Shown here: positions 35,033 to 43,515 of the stretch, piece by piece
How positions within the stretch are numbered: position 1 is the first letter of the stretch
Layout of the letters: every line of letters starts with the position of its first letter
From: Mucilaginibacter sp. KACC 22773
GTDB taxonomy: Bacteria > Bacteroidota > Bacteroidia > Sphingobacteriales > Sphingobacteriaceae
NCBI RefSeq assembly: GCF_028736215.1
Contig: NZ_CP117883.1
Coordinates: 4,650,001 to 4,714,000, forward strand
DNA length: 64,000 nucleotides
Direction: 5' to 3'
Made by a program: the position numbers and the translations under genes
Notes under the pieces: model-generated
Database searches by the model: none
What the model was told of the DNA's origin: nothing
What the model saw: the letters and a program-made list of their open reading frames with translations, nothing else

Positions 35033-35449
35033 TCAGATAAGAAGAGTTTTGTTATAAATATAAATGGGTTGCGATGCCACAAACGGTGGCCCGGTGGCCC
35101 TTGGCCAGTTTTTTGATTTGGCTATTATCTGCGGCACGTAAAACAGGTGCACTTTAACAGGTAACATTACTGCCGCCTGGCCAATTGAAAATTGAAAATC
35201 AAAATTGGAACTAAAATTTTCCTTTACCACATAAGTACCGTGGTGGTAACAACAACTGCAGTCGCCACTTTTGCAGTCATCATCTTTGTCCTGATCTTTA
35301 CCCTCGTCTTGATGCGATTGGTGCATTTGCCGGGACGCGGCCATATTAGTAAACAGGTAACTGGCTGTGCAATGCAAAAGGCAGGCATAAGCACCTGTTG
35401 TTAATAACAGGTAAAACGCGGTAAAAGCCAAAGCACAGATTTTTTTCAT
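35033..35449 (-). CDS. Cys/His-rich secreted protein of the copper block
   Basis: 138 aa with an N-terminal signal (ICALAFTAFYLLLTTGAYAC, then LLHC). A central His/Asp/Cys-rich segment (about residues 40-70: MHQSHQDEGKDQDKDDDCK then SGDCSCCYHHG) could bind soft metal ions. The C-terminal half is beta-like (FQFSIGQAAVMLPVKVHLFY). It resembles HYC_CC_PP-type proteins in layout but lacks their exact motifs. It is the most upstream minus-strand gene of this block, 302 bases before the DUF3347 gene. Function not known. Confidence 0.6.
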   Translation of the reverse strand: MKKICALAFTAFYLLLTTGAYACLLHCTASYLFTNMAASRQMHQSHQDEGKDQDKDDDCKSGDCSCCYHHGTYVVKENFSSNFDFQFSIGQAAVMLPVKVHLFYVPQIIAKSKNWPRATGPPFVASQPIYIYNKTLLI

Positions 35450-35546
35450 TTAGCCCCTGCTGTAATTATTGGTCAAAGGTATTATTAAAATAATGAATGA
35501 AATAAAGGTTAGTTAAATTTCACTCATTATCCTGTTAACATTGTTG

Positions 35547-35738
35547 TTATTTCTCAAACTCATCCGGGTTTAACTCGGGCTGTTCGGTTTCATCCGGCGG
35601 CAATTCATTTGGTATATTTTCCGGACCTTCTTCGGGCATATCAGGTTCGCCGGGGTCGGTTGGCTGCCTTATTTCGGGCCTTTCGGGATTAACCGGCATT
35701 TCGTCGGGTTCGTTGGGCATTGTCTTTTTCTTACTCAT
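35547..35738 (-). CDS. Small Pro/Glu-rich low-complexity protein
   Basis: 63 aa, almost only Pro, Glu, Asp, Asn with no hydrophobic core (EMPVNPERPEIRQPTDPGEP, then PELNPDEFEK). Basic N-terminus MSKKKTMPNEP. It should be disordered and strongly acidic. There is no signal peptide. It precedes a gap of 43 bases to another small gene in the same direction, which may be co-transcribed. No function can be given. Confidence 0.55.
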   Translation of the reverse strand: MSKKKTMPNEPDEMPVNPERPEIRQPTDPGEPDMPEEGPENIPNELPPDETEQPELNPDEFEK

Positions 35739-35781
35739 GGCTTATATAATTAAAAAAACGCTTATCCTGTTTTTGTATTTT

Positions 35782-36066
35782 TTATTCGGCCTTAAACTGC
35801 GGATGCTTTACAATTTGCGCGGCAATGCTTAATAAGTCCTGGCCGGTGAAAGCACCCGGCCCATCAAAATCGAAATGATGATCGCTATATACTGTAATAG
35901 TACCCAGCAAGCCATCCTGTGGCACATCTACAGACCGCGATTGTTCATAACCTATCCAATCTTCGGCCTTATCGGCCGCGTAAATCTTAAATTGATTAAC
36001 TTTATCCTGCGGTTGGAATTTTAACAACCGCTGGCCCTGGCCAACGCGAATTTCAAAAGCTTTCAT
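35782..36066 (-). CDS. Small conserved-looking protein of unknown function
   Basis: 94-aa soluble protein with alternating polar/hydrophobic strands (KAFEIRVGQGQRLLKFQPQD, VNQFKIYAADK, GTITVYSDHHFDFDGPG) and a final helix (TGQDLLSIAAQIVKHPQF). No signal or membrane part. No domain recognised. It lies upstream of the Pro/Glu-rich gene on the same strand and divergent from the CHAD gene. Confidence 0.6.
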   Translation of the reverse strand: MKAFEIRVGQGQRLLKFQPQDKVNQFKIYAADKAEDWIGYEQSRSVDVPQDGLLGTITVYSDHHFDFDGPGAFTGQDLLSIAAQIVKHPQFKAE

Positions 36067-36218
36067 TTTAATAGTAATTGTATGTAAAAGACATTTTTAA
36101 GTTTAAAAAGTTTCAAAAAAAACATCTCATATTGCAATCAAAACCAGGCAATTGAAACATACAGGCAGTATGCAAATTTACCCCTGTTATTAAAGGCCGT
36201 ATTAACCCGGATTACCAA

Positions 36219-37010
36219 ATGAAGAAAAAGGACGAAAAGAAATATATGGAGCAGGAATGGCGCTCCATGACACATCATTTAAAAGCCTTTATAAAAACCG
36301 GCGACCAGGAAAGCCTACACCATTTTCGCACAGGGGTAAAAAAACTAAGGGCGTTTTTTACTTTGACCGAAAGTGTCAAAAACGACCATAACCCAATCAA
36401 ACTATTTAAACCGGTGCGCGAAATTTTTAAACAGGCCGGTGAGGTACGCAACGCTTACATTAATATTCAGTTGGCCAAAGGCCAGCAAGCCATAAAGTTG
36501 GATTTTATACAAACCCAGGAACAGTTAATGGACACTTTAGCCGGGCAATTTAAAGCACAGGGGGCACAATTCCTGGCTACCTTGCGCAAGGCGCGGCGTA
36601 AAGTAAAAAAACGTATTCCCAAATTAAAAAACCTACACATCGGTTTATATTATCAGCAGCAACTGGAAAGCATTACTGCCGGTTTGCAAACGCATCGTTT
36701 CGCCGAAGATTTGCACACCAGCCGCAAGCAAATTAAAATACTGATTTACAATTACCGACTTGTAAGGGACCACCTTGACATGCCATTTAACGAAGACTAC
36801 CTGGAACAAGTACAAAACGCGGTTGGCAACTGGCACGATAACAGTGTAACTATCGACCTTTTCGCCGCCGAAGCCACACAGGGCGAAACCGCGGTAGCGC
36901 TGCTCAAGAAACAGGCGGTGCAGCTGAAAAGACAGGTAACAAAATTGCTTAAAGGGTTTTATGACCGGGCTACAACGGTAACCGAATTGCCGTTGGAGCA
37001 GGTGAGTTAA
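36219..37010 (+). CDS. CHAD domain protein
   Basis: 263 aa, entirely a CHAD domain: all-helical with conserved His/Lys/Arg, starting WRSMTHHLKAFIKTGDQESL then HHFRTGVKKLRAFFTL, and a second half with YNYRLVRDHLD and AVGNWHDN. CHAD domains bind inorganic polyphosphate through their basic groove. The protein has no CYTH triphosphatase partner in the window. Basic overall (KKARRKVKKRIPKLKN). It stands alone. The role in polyphosphate granule binding is taken from the family. Confidence 0.85.
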   Translation: MKKKDEKKYMEQEWRSMTHHLKAFIKTGDQESLHHFRTGVKKLRAFFTLTESVKNDHNPIKLFKPVREIFKQAGEVRNAYINIQLAKGQQAIKLDFIQTQEQLMDTLAGQFKAQGAQFLATLRKARRKVKKRIPKLKNLHIGLYYQQQLESITAGLQTHRFAEDLHTSRKQIKILIYNYRLVRDHLDMPFNEDYLEQVQNAVGNWHDNSVTIDLFAAEATQGETAVALLKKQAVQLKRQVTKLLKGFYDRATTVTELPLEQVS

Positions 37011-37087
37011 GTAAATAGTACCAAACCTCAAGTCAAAAGTTTAAATTTATCCCCTTTGACCTAGTACCTAAGACTTTCGACTAAAGG

Positions 37088-37591
37088 CTACTTCTTCGGA
37101 TATTCGAAATACGACAGGGTAAGCCCCTCATACCTGTCAACCAGCCCCTGGTAGCTAAAGCCGCTTTTGAGCAGCACCATTTGCGAGCCCTTATTTTCCT
37201 GGTCGGTAACGGCCACTACTTTTTGGGTTTGGGGGATAGTAAAAGCATAGTCAACAACCAGCTTTGCCATTTCGGTAGCATAGCCTTTGCCCCAATAAGG
37301 TGTAGCCAGGCTGTAGCCCAGTTCAATAACGGTATCATCACCCACATTAAATTCGCGCAGCAGGCAGCTACCCATAAAATTGCCGGTTTCGCGTTCAATG
37401 ATAGCCCAGCGGTTAAGCGCGGCATCGGGCTGTGCCATGCTTAGCTGTAATAGCTCGCTATATTGTTCAGCACTGCGCACGGGTAAATACACATTCACTA
37501 CCGGGTCCATATGTGTGTTTACGTATGGCGCTTCGTCGGCAGGTATAAAGGCACGGATAATAAGGCGCGGCGACTCGAGGCTAAAACTCAT
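37088..37591 (-). CDS. GNAT family N-acetyltransferase (RimJ/RimL type)
   Basis: 167 aa. Opens with SFSLESPRLIIRAFIPADEA, the standard start of RimJ/RimL-type acetyltransferases. The acetyl-CoA loop is GYSLATPYWGKGYATEMAKL, with the (Q/R)GxGx(G/A) element as WGKGYA, followed by TQKVVAVTDQENKGSQMVLL and SGFSYQG. It transfers acetyl groups from acetyl-CoA to an amine; the target is unknown. Single gene. Confidence 0.88.
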   Translation of the reverse strand: MSFSLESPRLIIRAFIPADEAPYVNTHMDPVVNVYLPVRSAEQYSELLQLSMAQPDAALNRWAIIERETGNFMGSCLLREFNVGDDTVIELGYSLATPYWGKGYATEMAKLVVDYAFTIPQTQKVVAVTDQENKGSQMVLLKSGFSYQGLVDRYEGLTLSYFEYPKK

Positions 37592-37687
37592 GACAATTCA
37601 ATTTTAACAAATGTGCCAATTTTGGGGAGGAGTATCAAGTAGCGAGTATCAGGTATCAAGACTGAATACTTAGGTGTAAGGCCGACT

Positions 37688-38191
37688 TCAAAGGTGTATT
37701 AGCTTGCCGACATCTGCCTCATCTGCAAAACGTGCTAGCAGCACCCTCAATTTGGGGTTCACTATATTTTGGCAAAAAGGCTTATCGGGGTTATTGTAGT
37801 AGTAATTGAGGTAATTATCGCTATTGAGCCGAAATCGTTTGAATGGGATAACTTTGGTGATGATAGCGCCTTCAAACTCCGGTTGCAGGGCTTCAATGGC
37901 ATTTTGAGCAGCAGTTGCCTGCCCTTCATTAAAAGTATAAATGGCCGACCGATATTTAGCCCGCATGCTATGGTTTACAGTACAGCTGTGCGTATATAAA
38001 TGCACGGCAATAAGCGTTTGTAATGATATCGTATTCAGGTCAAATTCAACAATAACGGCTTCGCTAAAAGTGGAATTTTGGCCATCAGAAGCTATCCAGC
38101 CTTGCTTAACAGCCGTTACTCCTTTTAACGATAAAAAAATAGCTTCGGTGCACCAGTGGCAACTTCCGCCAAAACCTATTTTGCTGACCAT
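37688..38191 (-). CDS. MsrA-family methionine sulfoxide reductase, variant active site
   Basis: 167 aa. Reduces the S form of methionine sulfoxide in proteins. The active-site element reads GGSCHWCTEAIF where typical MsrA has GGCFWCTE; the nucleophilic Cys (residue 11) is present but Phe is replaced by His and the first Gly-Cys by Ser-Cys. The later element reads HSCTVNHSMRAKYRSAIYTF, where most have a DPTQ..RQG..G.QYRS stretch. The protein is shorter than usual MsrA (180-210 aa). It may act on a different substrate. It has a TAAATTTG box 12 bases upstream (38203-38210, minus strand). Confidence 0.75.
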   Translation of the reverse strand: MVSKIGFGGSCHWCTEAIFLSLKGVTAVKQGWIASDGQNSTFSEAVIVEFDLNTISLQTLIAVHLYTHSCTVNHSMRAKYRSAIYTFNEGQATAAQNAIEALQPEFEGAIITKVIPFKRFRLNSDNYLNYYYNNPDKPFCQNIVNPKLRVLLARFADEADVGKLIHL

Positions 38192-38256
38192 TTTTTAGTC
38201 CACAAATTTAACAATCGGATAGGTATATTTGGCAGGGGAATGCAAACCTTTATACC

Positions 38257-38622
38257 CTAAGCCGCCAACTGGTTACCTACTTTTTGCAGTAACGAATCGA
38301 TATCAAAAGGTTTGGGGATAAAATCGTCAGGAGCGCTATTTTCGTAGCCATCCAGGCGCAATTCGTCCGAGCCGGAAATCAGGATTATCGGGATATGATT
38401 GGTTTCGGCACTTTCCTTTAGGTTTTTGCACAGTTCACGACCATCCAGGCCGGCCAGCATTACATCCATCAGGATCAGGTCGGGTTTAAAAGTATCCATC
38501 GTCTGTTCAATCATTTCGCCGCTGGTAAGCGTCCAAACATTGTAGCCTTCTTCCATCAGTATGAGGCAAATGAGTTCAACCATTTCGGAGTCATCGTCGA
38601 CAATTAGTATATTCTTGCTCAT
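38257..38622 (-). CDS. Single-domain response regulator (CheY-like)
   Basis: 121 aa, only a receiver domain. Acidic pocket DDD (9-11), phospho-acceptor Asp53 (LILMDVMLAGLDG), Ser at LISGSDE and the conserved Lys in FIPKPFD. No output domain, so it must act through protein contacts. No histidine kinase is next to it; the neighbours are MsrA and a CAP protein. Partner unknown. Confidence 0.9.
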   Translation of the reverse strand: MSKNILIVDDDSEMVELICLILMEEGYNVWTLTSGEMIEQTMDTFKPDLILMDVMLAGLDGRELCKNLKESAETNHIPIILISGSDELRLDGYENSAPDDFIPKPFDIDSLLQKVGNQLAA

Positions 38623-38798
38623 GGCATTGGTTATATATATCAGACAGTCTAAATTTCATGCCAATGGTTTTAGGTTGTAGCTCCTTTGTTTATTTTAAAA
38701 GAATAAAGAGCTTGACATTACTGTCGCAATAACTCCCGGCACCGTTGTTATTAACTTATTTTAAATTAAATTGGGGGCTTATTACCGGTAAACCTGGC

Positions 38799-39284
38799 AT
38801 GCTGAATATTGTTAAGAAACTGATACTTCCCCTTGTATGCGTGATTGTACAGGGGACCGCCTGCCGAAAGGCTGTGCTGGCACCCGATAATCCGTCGAAA
38901 GCTAAATTATTGGATTTGGTGAACAACTACCGGGCGTCGGGCTGCACCTGTGGTACTGTTTATTATCCGCCGGTTAACCCCGTTGTTTGGAACGATACCC
39001 TACAGGTAGCCGCTCAAAGGCACAGTAATGATATGGACGAGAAACAATTCTTTAGCCATACCGGCAGCGATGGTACCAACACCGGCGACAGGCTGATGAG
39101 CCTAAATTATATTTTCTCTACCTACGGCGAAAATATTGCCGAAGGTTATGCCAATGAGGCTGATGTAATGGTTGGCTGGATTAAAAGCCCCGGCCACTGC
39201 CAAAACATTATGAATGGCGATTTTACCCAAATGGGTGTAGCCACCAGCGGGAAGTATTGGACACAGGTTTTTTCGGCACATTAG
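38799..39284 (+). CDS. CAP (SCP-like) domain lipoprotein
   Basis: 161 aa from the ATG at 38799; an upstream frame of 18 more residues has no signal character. The N-terminus is a lipoprotein signal (LILPLVCVIVQGTAC). The CAP domain follows with its marks: LLDLVNNYRASGC, VWNDTLQVAAQRHSNDMD (first His), FFSHTGSDG (second His), YGENIAEGY (Glu) and GWIKSPGHCQNIM. The family is extracellular and of varied role. One Cys pair (CTCG) is unusual within the N-terminal helix region. Confidence 0.85.
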   Translation: MLNIVKKLILPLVCVIVQGTACRKAVLAPDNPSKAKLLDLVNNYRASGCTCGTVYYPPVNPVVWNDTLQVAAQRHSNDMDEKQFFSHTGSDGTNTGDRLMSLNYIFSTYGENIAEGYANEADVMVGWIKSPGHCQNIMNGDFTQMGVATSGKYWTQVFSAH

Positions 39285-39326
39285 CGAAATGAGATACTAT
39301 CGCGGGCCAACGGCAATCAGCACCGA

Positions 39327-39638
39327 TCACCCAAAATACTTCTCTGTTGATGCTACCAAATTCAACAACTCCAATACTGGCTCTACTTCCAGCTCGCTTG
39401 CCCAAAGTTCATCGGCAAATTTTTTGAATGAGGCCAATGATTGCAGCGCCTGGTGGGCTTCTTCATTTTCCAGCTGATCAAAATGCATAAAGGTTTTGCC
39501 ATCAGGCAGCAGCCAGCAGGTGTATTTGATCCCCGGGTGGTTTAACTGCTTCAGTTCGGCAACAACGCCTGCTATATTGGCCTGGTTTATAGCTGCAAAC
39601 TCTGCCCGGGTGGTGTATTGTACGCGTACTACTTTCAT
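39327..39638 (-). CDS. Small dimeric alpha/beta-barrel-like (ABM-type) protein
   Basis: 103 aa, soluble. Strand-helix-strand-strand-helix pattern (MKVVRVQYTTRAEFAA, IKYTCWLLPDGKTFMHFDQL, EEAHQALQSLASFKKFADEL) that suggests the ferredoxin-like fold of antibiotic-biosynthesis-monooxygenase (ABM) proteins. No catalytic residues identifiable. It lies 46 bases upstream... on the same strand as the SDR gene and may share its transcript. Function unknown. Confidence 0.6.
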   Translation of the reverse strand: MKVVRVQYTTRAEFAAINQANIAGVVAELKQLNHPGIKYTCWLLPDGKTFMHFDQLENEEAHQALQSLASFKKFADELWASELEVEPVLELLNLVASTEKYFG

Positions 39639-39684
39639 TTTTTTAATACTTTTTATGTTATCAAATTAGCCAACTTTTGGATTA

Positions 39685-40518
39685 TTAGTCTTTGTCGAAT
39701 TTGGGACGTGCCACCTGCCGAACTTCCGGGTTCGACCGATAGTTGAGGGCCGCCGTGGTGCCACCGGTTACATCAATAGTTACACCGGTTATGTTGCCCG
39801 CTAAATCTGACGCCAGGAATACGGCGGTATTGGCAATATCAGCCATGAGCGGCAGCTTTTTCAGCATTGTATCAGCCTTCATCTGTTTCAATACTGTGGC
39901 CATTACTTCCGGCCGATCTTCAATGGCATCCGCAAATACCCTGGAGTCTGGCGAGCCGCCCGAACGAATATTTACTACACGCACGCCATGCAGACCTACT
40001 TCGGATGCCAGGTTACAGCTAAAACTTTCAACTGCACAGCAAGCAGCGGCAAAACCGCCGGTGTACGGATAACCAATACCACCGGGCGTTGCAGTAAGCG
40101 ACAGGATAACACCCGAACCCTGATCCATCATCACCCTTCCTGCGGCAGTAGCAGTTAAAAACCGGGTTTGCAGGGTAGCGGTTACCGGGTTAACAAAATC
40201 ATCTGCCGATAAATCAACCAGCGGAACACCCTGTTTAACATCAATCCCAACGGCATTAAAAGAGATATCCAATGTGCCTGCAATTTGTAAAACTGTGTCT
40301 ATGTGTTGCTTAACGGCGTTAGCATTAAATGCATCTACCTGCGCAACTTCGGCACGCCCGCCAAGGGCAATAATATCATCGGCAACAATTCGCAGCGCGC
40401 CGACCGTACGGCCCGTTAAAAATACTTTTGCACCTGCCGCCGCCAGGGCTTTTGCAACCGCACCGCCAAGTGAGCCGCCTGCACCGTATATAATAGCATT
40501 TTTGTTTTGGAGTAACAT
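39685..40518 (-). CDS. SDR-fold oxidoreductase lacking the YxxxK motif
   Basis: 277 aa from the ATG at 40518 (MLLQNKNAIIYGAGGSLGGA); a longer frame adds 24 residues of no family character. Rossmann NAD(P)-binding element YGAGGSLGGAVA (residues 11-22), FNAVG in place of the NNAG strand, and TGVTIDVTGG near the end are typical of SDR proteins. The catalytic YxxxK is missing: the aligned part reads GYPYTGGFAAACCAVESF, with no Lys between residues 140 and 170. It may therefore bind cofactor without classical SDR chemistry. Probably transcribed with the ABM-like gene downstream. Confidence 0.8.
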   Translation of the reverse strand: MLLQNKNAIIYGAGGSLGGAVAKALAAAGAKVFLTGRTVGALRIVADDIIALGGRAEVAQVDAFNANAVKQHIDTVLQIAGTLDISFNAVGIDVKQGVPLVDLSADDFVNPVTATLQTRFLTATAAGRVMMDQGSGVILSLTATPGGIGYPYTGGFAAACCAVESFSCNLASEVGLHGVRVVNIRSGGSPDSRVFADAIEDRPEVMATVLKQMKADTMLKKLPLMADIANTAVFLASDLAGNITGVTIDVTGGTTAALNYRSNPEVRQVARPKFDKD

Positions 40519-40825
40519 ATTAATCCGGGTTTTGAAACATACGCAATGGTGCACAGCAAATAATGCAAAGCAATGACCATCAATATACAAACCTAAAACT
40601 AAATATCCTTTTCAAGATGGGCTGTTACAGACAATTTCGGGGTGCATTTGCGACATACAGTATAATGCGTTACTGCAAGTATTCTTTAGCTATTGCCCTC
40701 GGGAAACTTAGGTTATCCTTGTACATGCTGACCATAGTTTGCATTAATAACATTTCGTTTCAGGTAATTGAATGGCCCTTATTTAACTTATGACTATGAA
40801 CTAACTACTTTAGGCTTTAATAAAC
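40519..40825. other. Intergenic region, no gene supported
   Basis: About 300 bases between the divergent SDR and dehydrogenase genes. Open frames here have no coding features. The promoter for the dehydrogenase lies at its right edge. Confidence 0.5.
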
Positions 40826-40856
40826 TTTGCCGTAACCAAAAAAACATCTACTTTTG
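40826..40856 (+). promoter_or_regulatory. Promoter of the amino-acid dehydrogenase gene
   Basis: TTTG (40826-40829), a 19-base spacer and TACTTTTG (40849-40856), an exact match to the Bacteroidota TTTG-N19-TAnnTTTG form. Initiation is expected near 40863, 27 bases before the ATG. Confidence 0.65.
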
Positions 40857-40889
40857 TGCCGCCTTAAAACATTTACCATAGTATAACTA

Positions 40890-41975
40890 ATGCCCGATCA
40901 ACAATCACAACAATCCATTTTCAGCCAACTCGAAATTTTCGGGCATAAAAAAGTGGTGTTTTGCAGCGATCCGGATACCAATCTGAAAGCTATCATCGCT
41001 ATTCATGACACCACCCTTGGGCCTGCTTTTGGCAGCACACGCATGTGGAGTTATAAAACTGAAGGCGATGCATTAAATGATGTATTACGCCTGGCCAAAA
41101 GCATGACATACAAATGCGCCATAGCAGGGCTTAATATGGGCGGCGGCTATTCGGTTATCATCGGCGATTCGCGCCGGGATAAAACAGAAGCGCTGATGCG
41201 TAAATTTGGCCGCTTCATTAAAAATCTTAACGGCGAATTTATTACATCTGAAGATGTGGGCACCAATCCGCGCGATATGGAATATATCCGTATGGAAACC
41301 CAGCATGTTACCGGTATTCCGGAAACTCTTGGTGGCAGTGGCGATCCGTCGCCTGTGGCAGCTCAGGGTGTTTTTATGGGGATAAAAGCCTGCGTTAAAG
41401 AGCAATTTGGCACCGATACGCTGGCCGGTAAATCTGTAATAGTACAGGGCGTGGGTCATGTTGGCGAGCACCTGGTACGCCTGCTGCGCGATGAGAAGGT
41501 AAAAGTTTACATCAGCGATATCCAGGAGGAACGCGTTGGGCAAATAGCTAAAAAATACGGAGCCGAAGCAGTATCAAACAACAGTATTTTTGATATCGAT
41601 GCCGATATTTATGCACCTTGCGCGCTGGGTGGCACGGTAAATACCCAAACCATCAATAAGTTAAAATGTAGCATCATAGCCGGATCGGCCAATAACCAGT
41701 TACTGGATGAATCGGTTCATGGTGAAATGTTGTTGAATAAAAATATACTATTTGCGCCCGACTACGTTATTAATGCCGGCGGCATTATTAATTGCTATTC
41801 GGAGTTAATGGGTTTCAGTAAAAAACGTACCATGCAGCTTACCGAGAATATTTACGAGGTAACGCGCAATATTTTAAAGCTTTCGAAACTCGAAAACATT
41901 TCAACTATCGTAGCAGCAAATAAAATAGCAGAAAAAAGAATTACGGATATTAAAAAAGTAAAATCGTCATATTAA
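40890..41975 (+). CDS. Glu/Leu/Phe/Val dehydrogenase family protein, catalytic Lys replaced by Tyr
   Basis: 361 aa, length and order as in leucine dehydrogenase (NAD-dependent oxidative deamination of branched-chain amino acids). Dimerisation domain: FGSTRMW, then MTYKCAIAGLNMGGGYSVII. The substrate Lys (MTYK, Lys75) is kept, but the catalytic Lys of the GGGK motif is Tyr87 (codon TAT). The Asp of SEDVGTNPRDM is present, as is the Rossmann loop VQGVGHVGEHLV and the NAGG site. The missing Lys should impair normal catalysis. It has a strong promoter and lies 48 bases before nusB. Confidence 0.88.
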   Translation: MPDQQSQQSIFSQLEIFGHKKVVFCSDPDTNLKAIIAIHDTTLGPAFGSTRMWSYKTEGDALNDVLRLAKSMTYKCAIAGLNMGGGYSVIIGDSRRDKTEALMRKFGRFIKNLNGEFITSEDVGTNPRDMEYIRMETQHVTGIPETLGGSGDPSPVAAQGVFMGIKACVKEQFGTDTLAGKSVIVQGVGHVGEHLVRLLRDEKVKVYISDIQEERVGQIAKKYGAEAVSNNSIFDIDADIYAPCALGGTVNTQTINKLKCSIIAGSANNQLLDESVHGEMLLNKNILFAPDYVINAGGIINCYSELMGFSKKRTMQLTENIYEVTRNILKLSKLENISTIVAANKIAEKRITDIKKVKSSY

Positions 41976-42023
41976 TTATAGTTTAAACCGCTGGCCATCT
42001 GGCCGGCCAAATCGTTCTTACAC

Positions 42024-42971
42024 ATGTTAAACAGAAGGCACCTACGGGTAAAAGTACTACAGGCATTATACGCGTTCCACCAATCGGAAACCACCGACAT
42101 TAAACAGTATGAAAAAAACATGCTGGGAAGCATAGATGAAGTTTTTGAAATGTATATCTGGATGTTATCACTCATTTCAGAGGTGGCAAACTATGCCGCA
42201 AATGATAAAGAGGAGCGCGCCAACAAACATTTACCCACCGCCGAAGACCTGAATGCCAATACTAAAATTGTCAGCAACAGGTTTATCCTCTCCCTGAATG
42301 ATAACCGTGATTATCTTATCGCCTCAAAAAAATACAAGGTTGACTGGGGTTTTGAACCCGAACTGGCTAAAACTCTGTTCACCACCCTTAAAAAATCGCC
42401 AGAGTATGCCGAATACCTGGCCAAAACCGACGACACCATCCAAACGGATAAAGACATCATTAAATTTATTTTCAAAAAAGTGATTTTAAAATCATCATTG
42501 GCCGAGCAGGTTTTTGAGGATAAATTCATTTTTTGGCCGGTAGACAGAGATGTTTTGCAAGCTTTGATTGCCAAAACATTTAAAAACTTTAGCAGCGAAG
42601 ATTTTAAACAAAACCACCTTGCCGAAATTACCGGTAACTGGGCCGAAGACCGCGAATTTGTAGTTGACCTTTTTGCAAAAAGCATCCGTTTTGATAAACC
42701 TTACCAGGAATTGATAGCCGCCAAAACAACTAATTGGGAACCAGACCGTATTGCGATGATGGATACCCTGCTGATGAAAATGGCTATTACCGAGTTTGTC
42801 AACTTTACCTCGATCCCCGTAAAAGTTACTATCAATGAGTACCTTGAAATTTCAAAGGAGTTTAGCACACCTAAGAGTAATTCATTTATAAACGGTATCT
42901 TAGACAAGATTTTGATAGACCTTAAGGCCGAAAATAAGATCAAAAAAATTGGCAGAGGATTGATTGAATAG
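42024..42971 (+). CDS. nusB: Transcription antitermination factor NusB (long Bacteroidota form)
   Basis: 315 aa. NusB binds NusE (S10) and boxA RNA in antitermination, mainly of rRNA operons. It starts MLNRRHLRVKVLQALYAFHQ, the typical NusB opening, and ends with the C-terminal NusB helices (LLMKMAITEFVNFTSIPVKV, EYLEISKEFSTPKSNSFING, LDKIL). The middle (about 40-190) is an extra helical section found in Bacteroidota NusB; E. coli NusB is only 139 aa. Followed by DUF1573 and yajC, a common Bacteroidota order. Confidence 0.93.
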   Translation: MLNRRHLRVKVLQALYAFHQSETTDIKQYEKNMLGSIDEVFEMYIWMLSLISEVANYAANDKEERANKHLPTAEDLNANTKIVSNRFILSLNDNRDYLIASKKYKVDWGFEPELAKTLFTTLKKSPEYAEYLAKTDDTIQTDKDIIKFIFKKVILKSSLAEQVFEDKFIFWPVDRDVLQALIAKTFKNFSSEDFKQNHLAEITGNWAEDREFVVDLFAKSIRFDKPYQELIAAKTTNWEPDRIAMMDTLLMKMAITEFVNFTSIPVKVTINEYLEISKEFSTPKSNSFINGILDKILIDLKAENKIKKIGRGLIE

Positions 42972-43056
42972 TTTTGAGTTATAAGTATTGGGTTTTAAGT
43001 TGTAAAATTCAACACCCGATTTTTAACAGATTTAAAATAAAAACCGACTATATAAA

Positions 43057-43497
43057 ATGAAGAAACTGTTTTTAAGCTTAGTAGCAGCAGGTTTACTATT
43101 ATCGGCCTGTAACCAATCAAAAACTGGCGGTACTGCGGCTACAACCGATAGTGCAGCTACAACCACCGCCAACGCGGCTAACGCGCCGGTAATGAAGTTT
43201 GAAAAAGAAAGCCATGATTTTGGCAAGATAAAAACCGGCGATAAGGTTAACTACGATTTTAAATTCACCAATACAGGCAAATCACCCCTCATCATCAGCG
43301 AGGCGCATGCTACCTGCGGCTGTACCATTCCGGAGTGGCCTAAAGCTCCTGTTAAACCAGGCGAAAGCGGCATTATAAAGGTTACTTTTAATAGTGCAGG
43401 CAAAACCGGCCTGCAGGACAAACAAATTACGGTTACTGCCAATACCGTACCGGCCCAAACTATGGTACACCTTATTGGCGAGGTTTTAACCAAATAA
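43057..43497 (+). CDS. DUF1573 domain lipoprotein
   Basis: 146 aa. Lipobox LLLSAC (Cys near 18), then an Ala/Thr-rich linker of about 28 residues and a DUF1573 domain: FEKESHDFGKIKTGDKVNYD, FTNTGKSPLIISEAHATCGC, TIPEWPKAPVKPGESGIIKV. This is an immunoglobulin-like beta-sandwich of unknown role with a conserved CGC site. It is between nusB and yajC and very likely co-transcribed. Confidence 0.9.
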   Translation: MKKLFLSLVAAGLLLSACNQSKTGGTAATTDSAATTTANAANAPVMKFEKESHDFGKIKTGDKVNYDFKFTNTGKSPLIISEAHATCGCTIPEWPKAPVKPGESGIIKVTFNSAGKTGLQDKQITVTANTVPAQTMVHLIGEVLTK

Positions 43498-43515
43498 TTT
43501 CAATTAATTTAAACA

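Noticed and set aside
40563..40793. A 76-codon plus-strand frame between the SDR and dehydrogenase genes
   Set aside because: Composition looks random, starts inside the divergent promoter space, no recognised domain.
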